DNA from: Acinetobacter sp. XS-4
Lineage (GTDB): Bacteria > Pseudomonadota > Gammaproteobacteria > Pseudomonadales > Moraxellaceae
Direction: 5' to 3'
Length of the DNA stretch: 64,000 bases
Assembly (NCBI RefSeq): GCF_023920705.1
Contig: NZ_CP094657.1
Span: forward strand, 2,914,001 to 2,978,000
Shown in pieces: positions 54,003 through 62,349 of this stretch (its first letter is position 1; each line of letters opens with the position of its first letter). The notes under the pieces were generated by a model, which made no database searches, was not told where the DNA came from, and was given only the letters and a program-made list of their open reading frames with translations. The translations under genes were made by a program, and so were the position numbers.

Positions 54003-54683
54003 TTACTTAGCTACGACTCCATCTTGTTGATACTTTGGTGAACGTGGGCCATATAGCAACCCCATACCCGGATTATAAGTCGTCGGGGTAAAAAGTTGAG
54101 TATTTACCATACTCGCTAATGGATAAGCCCGATCATTAAAGCTGCCAGCAATCTGTTCAACTAAAGCACCGACGACCATTCCGATTAAACCCGCGTTGCC
54201 ATCATTACTTGCTTGAACAAGTTTTTTCTCACCTGTCCAAATCACATCTCCAGTTTTTAAATCAACGAGCTTTGCATCAGCACTTACTGTCGCGACACTT
54301 TGAATGACTTGATATTTAGAGCCATATTCTTTAATTCGAATATATAAAGCAGCATCTGCGCCAAAAATCTCTTGTAATTTCTGAGGTGAGATAGACTGAG
54401 CATCGCTGCCATTAGTAACACCATTCTCTTTAAACATATTGTCTACAACAGAGATTGGAAAAACGTAATAGCCAGCTTCTGCAACAGGCGCCACCACAGT
54501 AGGCCAATAACTATAAGTCGCTTTTACATCAGGCGAATCATTGACTGGCGGCAATACCAAAATCGATTTTGGCATATGCGCTTTATAAGCCGTAATATCT
54601 TTATTGGGCGGTGGAGTAACAGCACATCCCGTAAATGCAAGGCTAGAAATAACCAAACCAGCAATTAAAAATTTCTTAATCAT
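54003..54683 (-). CDS. DUF799 (GNA1162-like) lipoprotein
   Basis: A 226-residue lipoprotein: the signal peptide ends with the lipobox FTGC (C20). The body carries DUF799/GNA1162 features, including HMPKSILVLPPVNDSPDVKA near 36 and the segment reading LVDLKTGDVIWTGEKKLVQ near 145. It is the third gene of a CsgG-DUF4810-DUF799 operon and overlaps DUF4810 by four bases. The three probably form an outer-membrane lipoprotein complex of unknown function. Confidence 0.85.
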   Translation of the reverse strand: MIKKFLIAGLVISSLAFTGCAVTPPPNKDITAYKAHMPKSILVLPPVNDSPDVKATYSYWPTVVAPVAEAGYYVFPISVVDNMFKENGVTNGSDAQSISPQKLQEIFGADAALYIRIKEYGSKYQVIQSVATVSADAKLVDLKTGDVIWTGEKKLVQASNDGNAGLIGMVVGALVEQIAGSFNDRAYPLASMVNTQLFTPTTYNPGMGLLYGPRSPKYQQDGVVAK

Positions 54684-55048
54684 GATTTTGTATACCCACC
54701 ATTCACATTCATTTTTTGCAATAAACGATCCATTAAAACTGTAGACTCTGGATATACTTGACGTTCAAGCTGGAAATACTCGATTGCTTTTTGAGAATTA
54801 TTTTCTTGCAAATATAATAATCCCAAATGAGCATATAAACCTGGTGGAACAGCTAAGCCCTTGCCTTTAGTTTTTTCAATCTCAGCTTCTAATTTTGTGA
54901 TTTGCGCACTTGGTGTAGCTTTTTCAGGTGCGTTATACATCAAATAGGTTTGATGAGTATAAGTTCCCCAATTATATAAAGGCTGAGGACCAGCAGCACA
55001 ACCAACCAATCCCATAGCAAGAAAACTGCTTAAAAGAATTTTTTTCAT
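54680..55048 (-). CDS. DUF4810 lipoprotein
   Basis: A 122-residue lipoprotein with the lipobox LVGC (C17). It has the DUF4810 pattern PLYNWGTYTHQTYLMYNAPE near 23, then a TPR-like helical region, GLYAHLGLLYLQENNSQKAI near 72. The middle gene of the three-gene operon; the start of the DUF799 gene overlaps its stop. Likely an adaptor to its partner lipoproteins (inference). Confidence 0.82.
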   Translation of the reverse strand: MKKILLSSFLAMGLVGCAAGPQPLYNWGTYTHQTYLMYNAPEKATPSAQITKLEAEIEKTKGKGLAVPPGLYAHLGLLYLQENNSQKAIEYFQLERQVYPESTVLMDRLLQKMNVNGGYTKS

Positions 55049-55065
55049 TTAACACATATCCAAAA

Positions 55066-55737
55066 TTATTGAACTGACCAACGGTTATTTTGAATATCTG
55101 TCACAAGATTATTAACTGCTTCACGAACAGCTAAATCGAGTACTTTGCCATTTAAAGTAGAATCATAAGAAGCTGTAGAGCCAAAACCTAATACTTCACG
55201 AGCACCTAATGCATATTCACCTGCACCTTGTACTGAATGCACAACTTCTGATGTTTTTACATCAACAACATTTAAATTAACTTTTGCATAAGCAACTTGC
55301 TCTTTACCGCGCCCTAAAATACCAAATAATTGCTGATCGCCTACTTCTTTACGACCAAACTCAGATACATCACCAGTAATGACATAACGAGCGCCTTTAA
55401 TAGATTGGCTTGTATTGCTATAACCAACTTCTTGTTTAATCTCAGATAAGTTGTCGCGATTTAAAACTGTAAAATAACCAGTTTGCTGTAAATGTGTCTC
55501 AAGAATAGTTTTCGCCTGCCCACCTAGACGATCTACATTGTCAGAAAAAACACCTCTCATATAACTAGAGCGATTATCAAATTTACCAATAGAAACTGGA
55601 GCTTTTACTCCCGTATATTTAATTTGTGATGTAGCTACAGTTACTTGTGGGCTTTGGATCGTTCTTGAAGTTTCAGTAGTTGAACACGCAATTAAACTAA
55701 AAGAACTTAACGTAGTAATGATTAATATTTTTTTCAT
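55066..55737 (-). CDS. CsgG/HfaB-family lipoprotein
   Basis: A 223-residue lipoprotein with the lipobox LIAC (C18). CsgG-like features include PVSIGKFDNRSSYMRGVFSD near 48 and RYVITGDVSEFGRKEVGDQQ near 120. CsgG itself forms the curli secretion pore, but no curli genes are present here; in this three-gene context CsgG homologues are of unknown function. It is the first gene of the operon, 18 bases upstream of DUF4810. Confidence 0.85.
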   Translation of the reverse strand: MKKILIITTLSSFSLIACSTTETSRTIQSPQVTVATSQIKYTGVKAPVSIGKFDNRSSYMRGVFSDNVDRLGGQAKTILETHLQQTGYFTVLNRDNLSEIKQEVGYSNTSQSIKGARYVITGDVSEFGRKEVGDQQLFGILGRGKEQVAYAKVNLNVVDVKTSEVVHSVQGAGEYALGAREVLGFGSTASYDSTLNGKVLDLAVREAVNNLVTDIQNNRWSVQ

Positions 55738-56035
55738 GGTTACTCTATAATGGTTACAAAATATAAAGAATACATATTATATACAAAAAAACTGTCAAAC
55801 AATCTAATAATTTAACCGTTAAGTAAAAACACTATTTTTATTTTATGAAGATTTAATTAGTGAAAAACTCCTATTGTTATAAGAGCTTTTCGAGTTTAGT
55901 TAAAGTGATATCTATCTGAAAGTATTCAAAGTAATTTTACAAAATATTATAAATATAATGATAAATCGAGCAGCGATTATTACTGGCCTAAGCTAAGATT
56001 TTTAGTATCTTTTCTTAGCTCTGTTCTCACCACAC
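55738..56035. other. Spacer between csgG-like and TetR genes
   Basis: About 300 AT-rich bases with no gene that I can support. It should contain the promoter of the CsgG-like operon, read on the minus strand. Confidence 0.45.
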
Positions 56036-56590
56036 CTACCCTAAATTAATAAAAAAATAATCTAAAAGCCTTCCTCTTTCATCTGGCTTGTTTGGATCTA
56101 AAAGCTGAACCATTGCCCCATCTATCACAAACAAGAACATGTGAGCATCTTGTTTTGAAGCATTTGTATTGGTTATTAAAAGTAAATTATAGATTTCATT
56201 AATAAACCAGTTTCGATATTCAACGACCACCTGATACGCCTTGGGATGTGTTTTCGCAATTTCAAAAATAGCTTTAAAAGGCAAATGATAGAGTCCGTCT
56301 AAATCGGCATGTAAGTAATAAATTTTGCGAAGCTTTTCAAGCAGAGTTAAGTCTTTTTGAACATGAATGATTGAAATTACCTCATGTTTTAGCCCATCTT
56401 TTTGAAAGGTTAAACTCATTTGAATTAGCCTTTCTTTTGAATGAAAGTAATTATAAAAAGTGGCTTTGGGAACTTTTGCTGACTCAATAATTCGGTCGAC
56501 CCCGACATTGTGAAAGCCATAGTTGTTAAAAAGATATCGAGAGGTATGAAGCACACTTAAAGCACGAAATGGGAGATCTGAATGTGGCAT
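56036..56590 (-). CDS. TetR-family transcriptional regulator
   Basis: A 184-residue TetR-type protein. The helix-turn-helix is near 18-55 (YGFHNVGVDRIIESAKVPKA, then TFYNYFHSKERLIQMSL), and the C-terminal ligand domain is all-helical. Its target is unclear: the flanking csgG-like operon reads away on the same strand and the opposite flank is a gene-poor gap. Confidence 0.83.
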   Translation of the reverse strand: MPHSDLPFRALSVLHTSRYLFNNYGFHNVGVDRIIESAKVPKATFYNYFHSKERLIQMSLTFQKDGLKHEVISIIHVQKDLTLLEKLRKIYYLHADLDGLYHLPFKAIFEIAKTHPKAYQVVVEYRNWFINEIYNLLLITNTNASKQDAHMFLFVIDGAMVQLLDPNKPDERGRLLDYFFINLG

Positions 56591-57522
56591 AGTTTTACCG
56601 TTATAAAATAAATTCTTGTTTTATATAAATGAGATAAAAATACCTTTACTCTTTTTAAGCAAAAAAAGGCATAGCAAAGCCCATAAAGACTGTGCTTGGC
56701 ACATCTCAAGTTTTATTGTTGATGCAAGTTTTTAGACGAAGTGATTTAAAGCCTGACAATGTTTAGATCATCAAACTGCTTTAAAAGTTTAAGTTGTGTC
56801 GTTATAGCTTTTGGCAAAGGCTGCCAAGAAATTAAGAATGTGCAAAGCCAACTCCTTTTTTATTGGGAGTTCTGCCGACATTTATAGAATTATGGTGGCA
56901 GAACGAAAGAGGGTTGACAGACTGGCTTCAAGAACCCAGCACGCACGAAGGCGTCCCCCTTCCGTCCTACCGCTACAAAAAGGGAGACGAGTGGGTCTAC
57001 ATTAAAAAAACGAGTTTTTTCAATGTACTTGAAGAACAGCCTGTCAAAGCCGGCTGGCAATGTGGCCAGCAGGCAAAGGATAAGCTTCACATTTATTTCA
57101 GTCAAGCACACAAATGACATTTGCTTTAAATTAGATCATTAAAAAGTAAGGATAAATAATGAGTAAGTGATTGTTAAATGGGGGTTTATAACGGGATTGA
57201 AATTTATAAAGATATATTAGTTTCGACAGGTAAGATTAGAATATAAAAATGGTAAAGGATATAGAAAAAATTCAGTTCAAATTAGATTTACTACTAAATT
57301 TAAAACCGCAATAAAGTACCAATATTACTGCAAAGCTAATAAGCATGCTTCACACGATAAGCTTTTTAAGCTGAACAACTCAATAATAATATAATGGTAA
57401 AAATGTTGTTTGCTTTTCATTCTATTTCTTTCTATTTATAAAAAATATATAATATTCTCAATAGCTTTCTAATTATCTATTACATTCAATCAAGATCATT
57501 TAGTTTCAATAAAGAGAATAAA
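56591..57522. other. Gene-poor 0.9-kb gap with likely gene debris
   Basis: This long gap holds no gene that I can firmly support. From about 56,830 to 57,120 the base composition is richer in G and C than its surroundings and contains an 84-codon open frame (listed separately). From about 57,178 to 57,390 two short frames in different phases read like pieces of one lost protein (MGVYNGIEIYKDILVSTGK, then EYKNGKGYRKNSVQIRFTTK). This looks like the scar of an integrated element. Confidence 0.4.
56863..57117 (+). pseudogene. Possible small gene or fragment, unknown
   Basis: An 84-codon frame from a TTG start with no ribosome site. The translation has coherent, tryptophan-rich text (FIELWWQNERGLTDWLQEPS, then YRYKKGDEWVYIKKTSFFNV). 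I do not recognise it. Base composition differs from its AT-rich flanks. A broken remnant of a larger protein is more likely than an intact gene. Confidence 0.3.
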
Positions 57523-58611
57523 ATGCAAGAACAAGCTTTACCCTCATCTCCTCAAGATTTGAATGAGGATCAAAATATTACGTCCCCACCAATTTCACAA
57601 TCAGGAATTTATCATTTTAAGTTTCATGGTAAAGCCTCAGAATATTTTGGAATCTGGATCGTTAATATTCTTTTGACTATTATTACTTTAAGCTTATATG
57701 CACCTTGGGCTAAAGTTCGTCGCTTACGCTATTTCTATGGCAATACAGAATTTTTTGAACGCCGCTTTGATTTTACAGGGATTCCAACCAAGATTTTGAT
57801 TGGACGTTTAATTGCATTAGGAATTTATGCCGTATTTGCAATTTCATCACAGTATTCAATGATTGCGACTGTGGTTGGGCTAGTTGCACTATATACAGCA
57901 GTACCTTGGCTAATTCGCGCTACTTTGCGTTTTACTGCAAGAAATAGTAAGTTCGGCAACGCACGTTTTTATTTTGGTGGAACGATAAAAGAATCTTATA
58001 AAGTCTTTCTTTTGAGTATATTGGTATATATTTTCACTTTAGGAATCTTTACACCTGTAGCTATTTGGTTATATAAAAAATATTATCTAAACAACTTATA
58101 TGCTGGACAATTAAATTTTAAATTAAATGCGAAATGGCCTGCTTATATGGCTGCAGTTTATATACCAGTTTTTATTGCAATTGGTATAATTGCTATTTTT
58201 TCAATCATTTACTTTGCACTTATCGGAACAATTGCTGGGTTCTCACCGAACGCCTTAATCTTCGGAATATTTATAGTATATGCATTTATTGGATTATTTA
58301 TTTATCCATTAATTGCTGCACGTCTTTTTATTACGACATGGAACAATACTACAGTTGGAAACAGTCAATTTAAAACAGACTGTAATCAATGGCGTTTTGC
58401 ATGGATTGTAGCTTCAAACTGGATTGTAAAAATCTTAACCATAGGCTTAATGTCTGCTTGGGCTGCGGTTCGTATTCACAAATATCAGATTGAATCGATG
58501 AGTTTAATTTTATTAGATGATCCAGATCAAATGATGAATCTCGCTCAGCAAGAACAAAGTGCTTTAGCTGAAGAAATCAGTGATATTTTTGATATTGACA
58601 TCTCTCTATAA
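57523..58611 (+). CDS. DUF898 (YjgN-like) membrane protein
   Basis: A 362-residue polytopic inner-membrane protein of the DUF898/YjgN family. Seven or more hydrophobic segments are visible, with repeated family text such as FYGNTEFFERRFDFTG near 70, RFTARNSKFGNARFYFGGTI near 137 and FITTWNNTTVGNSQFKTDCN near 266. The C-terminus is acidic and cytoplasmic. It lies 20 bases upstream of an M48 peptidase gene, a common pairing. Function unknown; a partnership in membrane-protein quality control is a guess. Confidence 0.85.
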   Translation: MQEQALPSSPQDLNEDQNITSPPISQSGIYHFKFHGKASEYFGIWIVNILLTIITLSLYAPWAKVRRLRYFYGNTEFFERRFDFTGIPTKILIGRLIALGIYAVFAISSQYSMIATVVGLVALYTAVPWLIRATLRFTARNSKFGNARFYFGGTIKESYKVFLLSILVYIFTLGIFTPVAIWLYKKYYLNNLYAGQLNFKLNAKWPAYMAAVYIPVFIAIGIIAIFSIIYFALIGTIAGFSPNALIFGIFIVYAFIGLFIYPLIAARLFITTWNNTTVGNSQFKTDCNQWRFAWIVASNWIVKILTIGLMSAWAAVRIHKYQIESMSLILLDDPDQMMNLAQQEQSALAEEISDIFDIDISL

Positions 58612-58631
58612 TAATCTGAGTTTAATAATTT

Positions 58632-59723
58632 ATGTCCCAAGCAGTAGATATCATTTTCTATGATGGCATAGTGTCTAAACCACACCGTGCTCAGATTTCA
58701 GCTCAATCTGAATCTGAAGTTCTAATTCGGTATGGTGAGCAATTAGAACAACAGCGTCATTATCAATATACTGATATGAAATTGATTGGTGCGCTGGGAC
58801 AGTTACACCCAGTAATTGAATTAGACGATGATGCACGGATTGAATTTCATAGTGCATTACCTGAATGGTTTAATTACACAACTAAAAAGGTTCAACATTC
58901 GATCTGGAAATTTGAACGCTCTCCGGGCCTTATTCTTTTTAGTGTAATTTTTGTGATCACTTTCGCGATCAGTCTAGTGAAATGGGGTGTTCCAGCTACA
59001 TCCCATTATCTTGCTTTTCAATTACCTGAGAATACTTTAAAGAAACTAGGTGATGAAGCCGAGAATTATGTATTAAATAATTGGACTGCACCCAGCCAAT
59101 TAGCACAAACTCAAAAAGACCAAATTACTAAACAATATTTGAATACTGTTGCTGAAAACAGACCAGCCAAATTAGTCTTCCGTAAAGGCGATCAATTAGG
59201 GGCAAATGCTGTAGCGCTACCCAATAATACGATTATCATCACAGATGAACTGATCAAAATGGCACATACCAATCAGGAAATCTTAGGCGTATTAGCCCAT
59301 GAACAAGGCCATTTGGTTTATCGCCATAGTTTGCAACAAGGGTTAACTAGTTTAGGCTTAAGTATATTATACATTGCAATGACAGGAGATAATTCAGACT
59401 TATTTACGTCATTACCTGCCGCTATGATTGGTGCAAATTACTCACGTAAATTTGAGTCAGAAGCCGATCTATATGCTTTACAGCTGATGGATAGGAAGCA
59501 TATAGAAGTCTCGCACTTCGCAAATTTCTTACAACGTTTAAGCGATACAACAGAAGAAGGTATCGATAAAAAAAATCAGTCCAACCCACCAACTTCTCAA
59601 GAAGAATCTTCAGCTAATAAACTATCTACAGCTGTGCTTGATACTTTATCCTCTCATCCTGCAACTGAAGAGCGTATTCGAATGGTTCATGATTTTGAGA
59701 AAAAACAACATGCTAAAGATTAA
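58632..59723 (+). CDS. M48-family membrane-bound metallopeptidase
   Basis: A 363-residue zinc peptidase. An N-terminal soluble region of about 90 residues is followed by one membrane helix (GLILFSVIFVITFAISLVKW near 100) and a peptidase domain with VLAHEQGHLVYRH near 220 (the HEXXH motif) and a downstream glutamate in RKFESEADLYALQL near 275 as third zinc ligand. It resembles BepA/LoiP/HtpX relatives but has a different N-terminus. Paired with the DUF898 gene. Likely acts at the inner membrane facing the periplasm. Confidence 0.87.
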   Translation: MSQAVDIIFYDGIVSKPHRAQISAQSESEVLIRYGEQLEQQRHYQYTDMKLIGALGQLHPVIELDDDARIEFHSALPEWFNYTTKKVQHSIWKFERSPGLILFSVIFVITFAISLVKWGVPATSHYLAFQLPENTLKKLGDEAENYVLNNWTAPSQLAQTQKDQITKQYLNTVAENRPAKLVFRKGDQLGANAVALPNNTIIITDELIKMAHTNQEILGVLAHEQGHLVYRHSLQQGLTSLGLSILYIAMTGDNSDLFTSLPAAMIGANYSRKFESEADLYALQLMDRKHIEVSHFANFLQRLSDTTEEGIDKKNQSNPPTSQEESSANKLSTAVLDTLSSHPATEERIRMVHDFEKKQHAKD

Positions 59724-59876
59724 ATAGTAGAAAGTGAGGATTCATTCTCAAGACACTATGAAATATAAAGTTAAGCTGAAATCTCAATCTGCTTAACTCA
59801 ATCCAAATTTCCATATAAGCTGCTAAGTACTCAAACTTTTTAAAGGCACTCAAAATAATTTATAGGCTCACAGAGT

Positions 59877-60242
59877 CTATCTAGAAAATTTATGGTCTTT
59901 AGGAAGTGGAGCATCACATGGTTGATCCGTCTTTACATTGACCATTTTCACAGGCCCATCGTTGTAGATTGTTACCTTACAGCCTTTTACGACATATTCT
60001 TGTTGAATGCCACCGTACATTTCATCCTCAGAAACAGCAGATGCAACATCACATGCCTCGTCAACACGGCACATATCCTCTTGTCCACCTACAGCTTCTG
60101 CTCCAGCAGCTTCCATTACATCTACAGCACTCTCTTGTACTTCAGCATCTACAGCCTGTATTTTTGCTGCATATGTATTTGAAAGATTCATCATAAGAAA
60201 AATTGCAAGAAAGAACTTACTACTAGGTTTTATTAAATTCAT
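59877..60242 (-). CDS. Small secreted acidic cysteine-containing protein
   Basis: A 121-residue protein with a clear signal peptide (FFLAIFLMMNLSNTYA). The mature part is acidic (residues 28-70 rich in A, E, D, V) and carries four cysteines, two in CRVDEAC and one each in KGCKVTI and QPCDAPL, suited to two disulphides in the periplasm. No family is recognised. It converges with the M48 gene; there is no obvious terminator between them. Confidence 0.65.
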   Translation of the reverse strand: MNLIKPSSKFFLAIFLMMNLSNTYAAKIQAVDAEVQESAVDVMEAAGAEAVGGQEDMCRVDEACDVASAVSEDEMYGGIQQEYVVKGCKVTIYNDGPVKMVNVKTDQPCDAPLPKDHKFSR

Positions 60243-60987
60243 GAATTATCCATATCTCTTAATTTAAATTTGGTACATAACAGGCGATTTTACTTTGCAA
60301 GTTAGTGATGCAAAGGGGGCATTTTATAATACAGTTGCTCAGAGTACATACTTACCATCATTAAAAATGTAATCCCACAGATTTATTCTAGCTCAATTTA
60401 ACTTATGGATAATCTTGTTGAATCTAATTATAAACGCCTTAGTACTTTTCAATTAATCAAATTTTACGCTACTTAAGCTAATTAACTCAATCCAACAGTC
60501 TAAACACCGACTCCAAGCTTTTTTAAATAGTAGTACTATATCCATCATTTAGATTCATCACCAAAATTCATGGGCAACAAACTCCGTAATACTACAAAGC
60601 AGTCCATATACAGTATCTTTCGTTGAGGCTTGCCCAACGTCCATACCCCTTAAACATTCCAATAGCGTTAGTCATCACTTGTCCATTTGGCTTAGATTTA
60701 GAGTTTAATTTTTTGTTTAAAGATGAAGCTTTAAGGTAATACTGCATAATACGTTCTTCCTGATCTATAGCACTCATCGTTGCATTATTAAACAGCGCTT
60801 CAAAGTAGGCGGTGGCAGCCTGTTGGGTGAGTTAAAGTTGAAAACTTACTCAATAAATACCAGAAAATATAGTCTCCCAATATTTTATAAATACATAAAT
60901 TATAAATATAAACAATAGATTGCATAAAATAGATAGAAATAGAATGTAGGAAATAAATTTATTCCCTACGTTAAATATAATTTTAAG
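60243..60987. other. Gene-poor spacer with one fragment
   Basis: About 745 bases. Apart from the coding remnant at 60592-60832, I see no gene, repeat or strong hairpin. Confidence 0.45.
60592..60832 (-). pseudogene. 5'-truncated gene fragment
   Basis: The minus strand reads TQQAATAYFEALFNNATMSA and continues to a stop at 60592, about 79 codons, with an in-frame stop just before it and no start codon until ATG 60777. The text looks like the inside of a real protein. I do not recognise the family. Probably the C-terminal remnant of a gene lost by deletion or replacement. Confidence 0.4.
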
Positions 60988-61977
60988 TTAATTAAGATTG
61001 ATAAAAGTCGATTCTTCTGCAGTTCTATTCATACCAAATTGAAGCATTGTCTCCTGTATTGCATCTAACATATAAGCTCTATTGCTGGTATTGAGCTGAG
61101 CTGACTCACTCCAACGATGGGGGTTCCAATTGTTTTGAAAAGATATTTGATCAGACTTTAACTTAAAATTTTCCAATACTTTCTTCATGAAAGAATGTCC
61201 TTTAAAAATTTCATTTTTAAAAACTTTGCTTCCATTTATATAGGTTCTATTCAGTAACTCAGATGGTAGCACCAATTGACCAGTTGAAGAGTCAGATAAA
61301 TAAGCCAATCTATACCAAAGTTGATTATATTCAACACCATATACAGAATTATTTAATTCATTAATTGTTTGTGGCAATTGTACTGTACCTTCATTCGATT
61401 GCTCGGCTCTCAAGACATTTTCAGACCATTTTGCCATACTCTCTATATACCACCCCTCCTTAAATTGACTATATCCATACTCATATAAATGGAAAATTTC
61501 ATGAGCAACAGTTGCCCAATTTGCTGGAAAGTTCTCAAGATTTTTTCTAACTTGTAGAATAAGAGTACATTTATTTTCTTTGTTAATTTTATTAATATAA
61601 TTTGTAACCCCTTCATAAGCTAAACCATTTCCACTTGATAAATTCACATGAATATCAATATATTCAGCAACTCCTTTATACCTTTCACTTTCCAATGGGT
61701 GAGTAAAACCCAAATAAGTTAAGGCATCAGTCATAGCATTAGCTTGAATAGCGATATTTTCAACATAGTCCGGTATATTATTACTATTTAAATCACTCAT
61801 ATCTGTTAAATAGTCAGGACTAGAAGGATTCTTAGAATAATATATCCTAAATTTACCAGATTTATATACGGATTCAATATTACCAAGTAATGCAGTACTG
61901 TTGTTACATATATCAGAAGCTCTACTTGACATAGAAAGCAAAGCAAAAAAAGATATAAAAAATATTTTACTTATCAT
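60988..61977 (-). CDS. Secreted HEXXH metallopeptidase (MXAN_6640-like)
   Basis: A 329-residue protein with a signal peptide (FFISFFALLSMSSRA, cleaved near residue 20). FRIYYSKNPSSPDYL near 43 and the acidic DLNSNNIPDYVE near 62 are typical of the putative metalloproteases called MXAN_6640-like. The zinc motif HEIFHLYEYG is at 159-168 and a candidate third ligand is E179 in WYIESMAKW. Expected location is periplasmic or extracellular. It is very AT-rich. Substrate unknown. It diverges from the glycosyltransferase gene. Confidence 0.75.
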   Translation of the reverse strand: MISKIFFISFFALLSMSSRASDICNNSTALLGNIESVYKSGKFRIYYSKNPSSPDYLTDMSDLNSNNIPDYVENIAIQANAMTDALTYLGFTHPLESERYKGVAEYIDIHVNLSSGNGLAYEGVTNYINKINKENKCTLILQVRKNLENFPANWATVAHEIFHLYEYGYSQFKEGWYIESMAKWSENVLRAEQSNEGTVQLPQTINELNNSVYGVEYNQLWYRLAYLSDSSTGQLVLPSELLNRTYINGSKVFKNEIFKGHSFMKKVLENFKLKSDQISFQNNWNPHRWSESAQLNTSNRAYMLDAIQETMLQFGMNRTAEESTFINLN

Positions 61978-62349
61978 GAACTATATACTCATTTAAAATA
62001 AAAAAAATAAATAAAAAATTAATAAAACTCCAAACCTAAGAATAAAATTTAAATCAAATAAACTTAAAAACAAATAAAAACAAACATTTAAACCAAACAC
62101 AAAATTAAAACATGTGTATTAAACACACGTAATTAAATTTATTTAAAAACAAATAGTTAAATAAAAAAATTACACACCTAGAGAAAAATAAATATTTCTT
62201 AAATATAATAATTAACTATTTTTAAAAAAGAAGTGTACAAATTTAACGCCACATAATATTTGCAAATAAAATTATGAAACTTAAATTGAATTTAACACTC
62301 TAATTTTTAAAAATCCATTAACATTAGCTTCAGCTGCATACGGGTAACC
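61978..62349. other. Extremely A-rich divergent spacer
   Basis: A 372-base spacer between the divergent metallopeptidase and glycosyltransferase genes. The plus strand is dominated by A-runs, with very low GC. It should hold both promoters; such DNA is often bound by H-NS-type silencers (inference). No gene is present. Confidence 0.6.

Noticed and set aside
59892..60267. Three plus-strand frames opposite the small secreted protein
   Set aside because: All three cover the same DNA in different phases; only the minus-strand frame has a convincing signal peptide and start.
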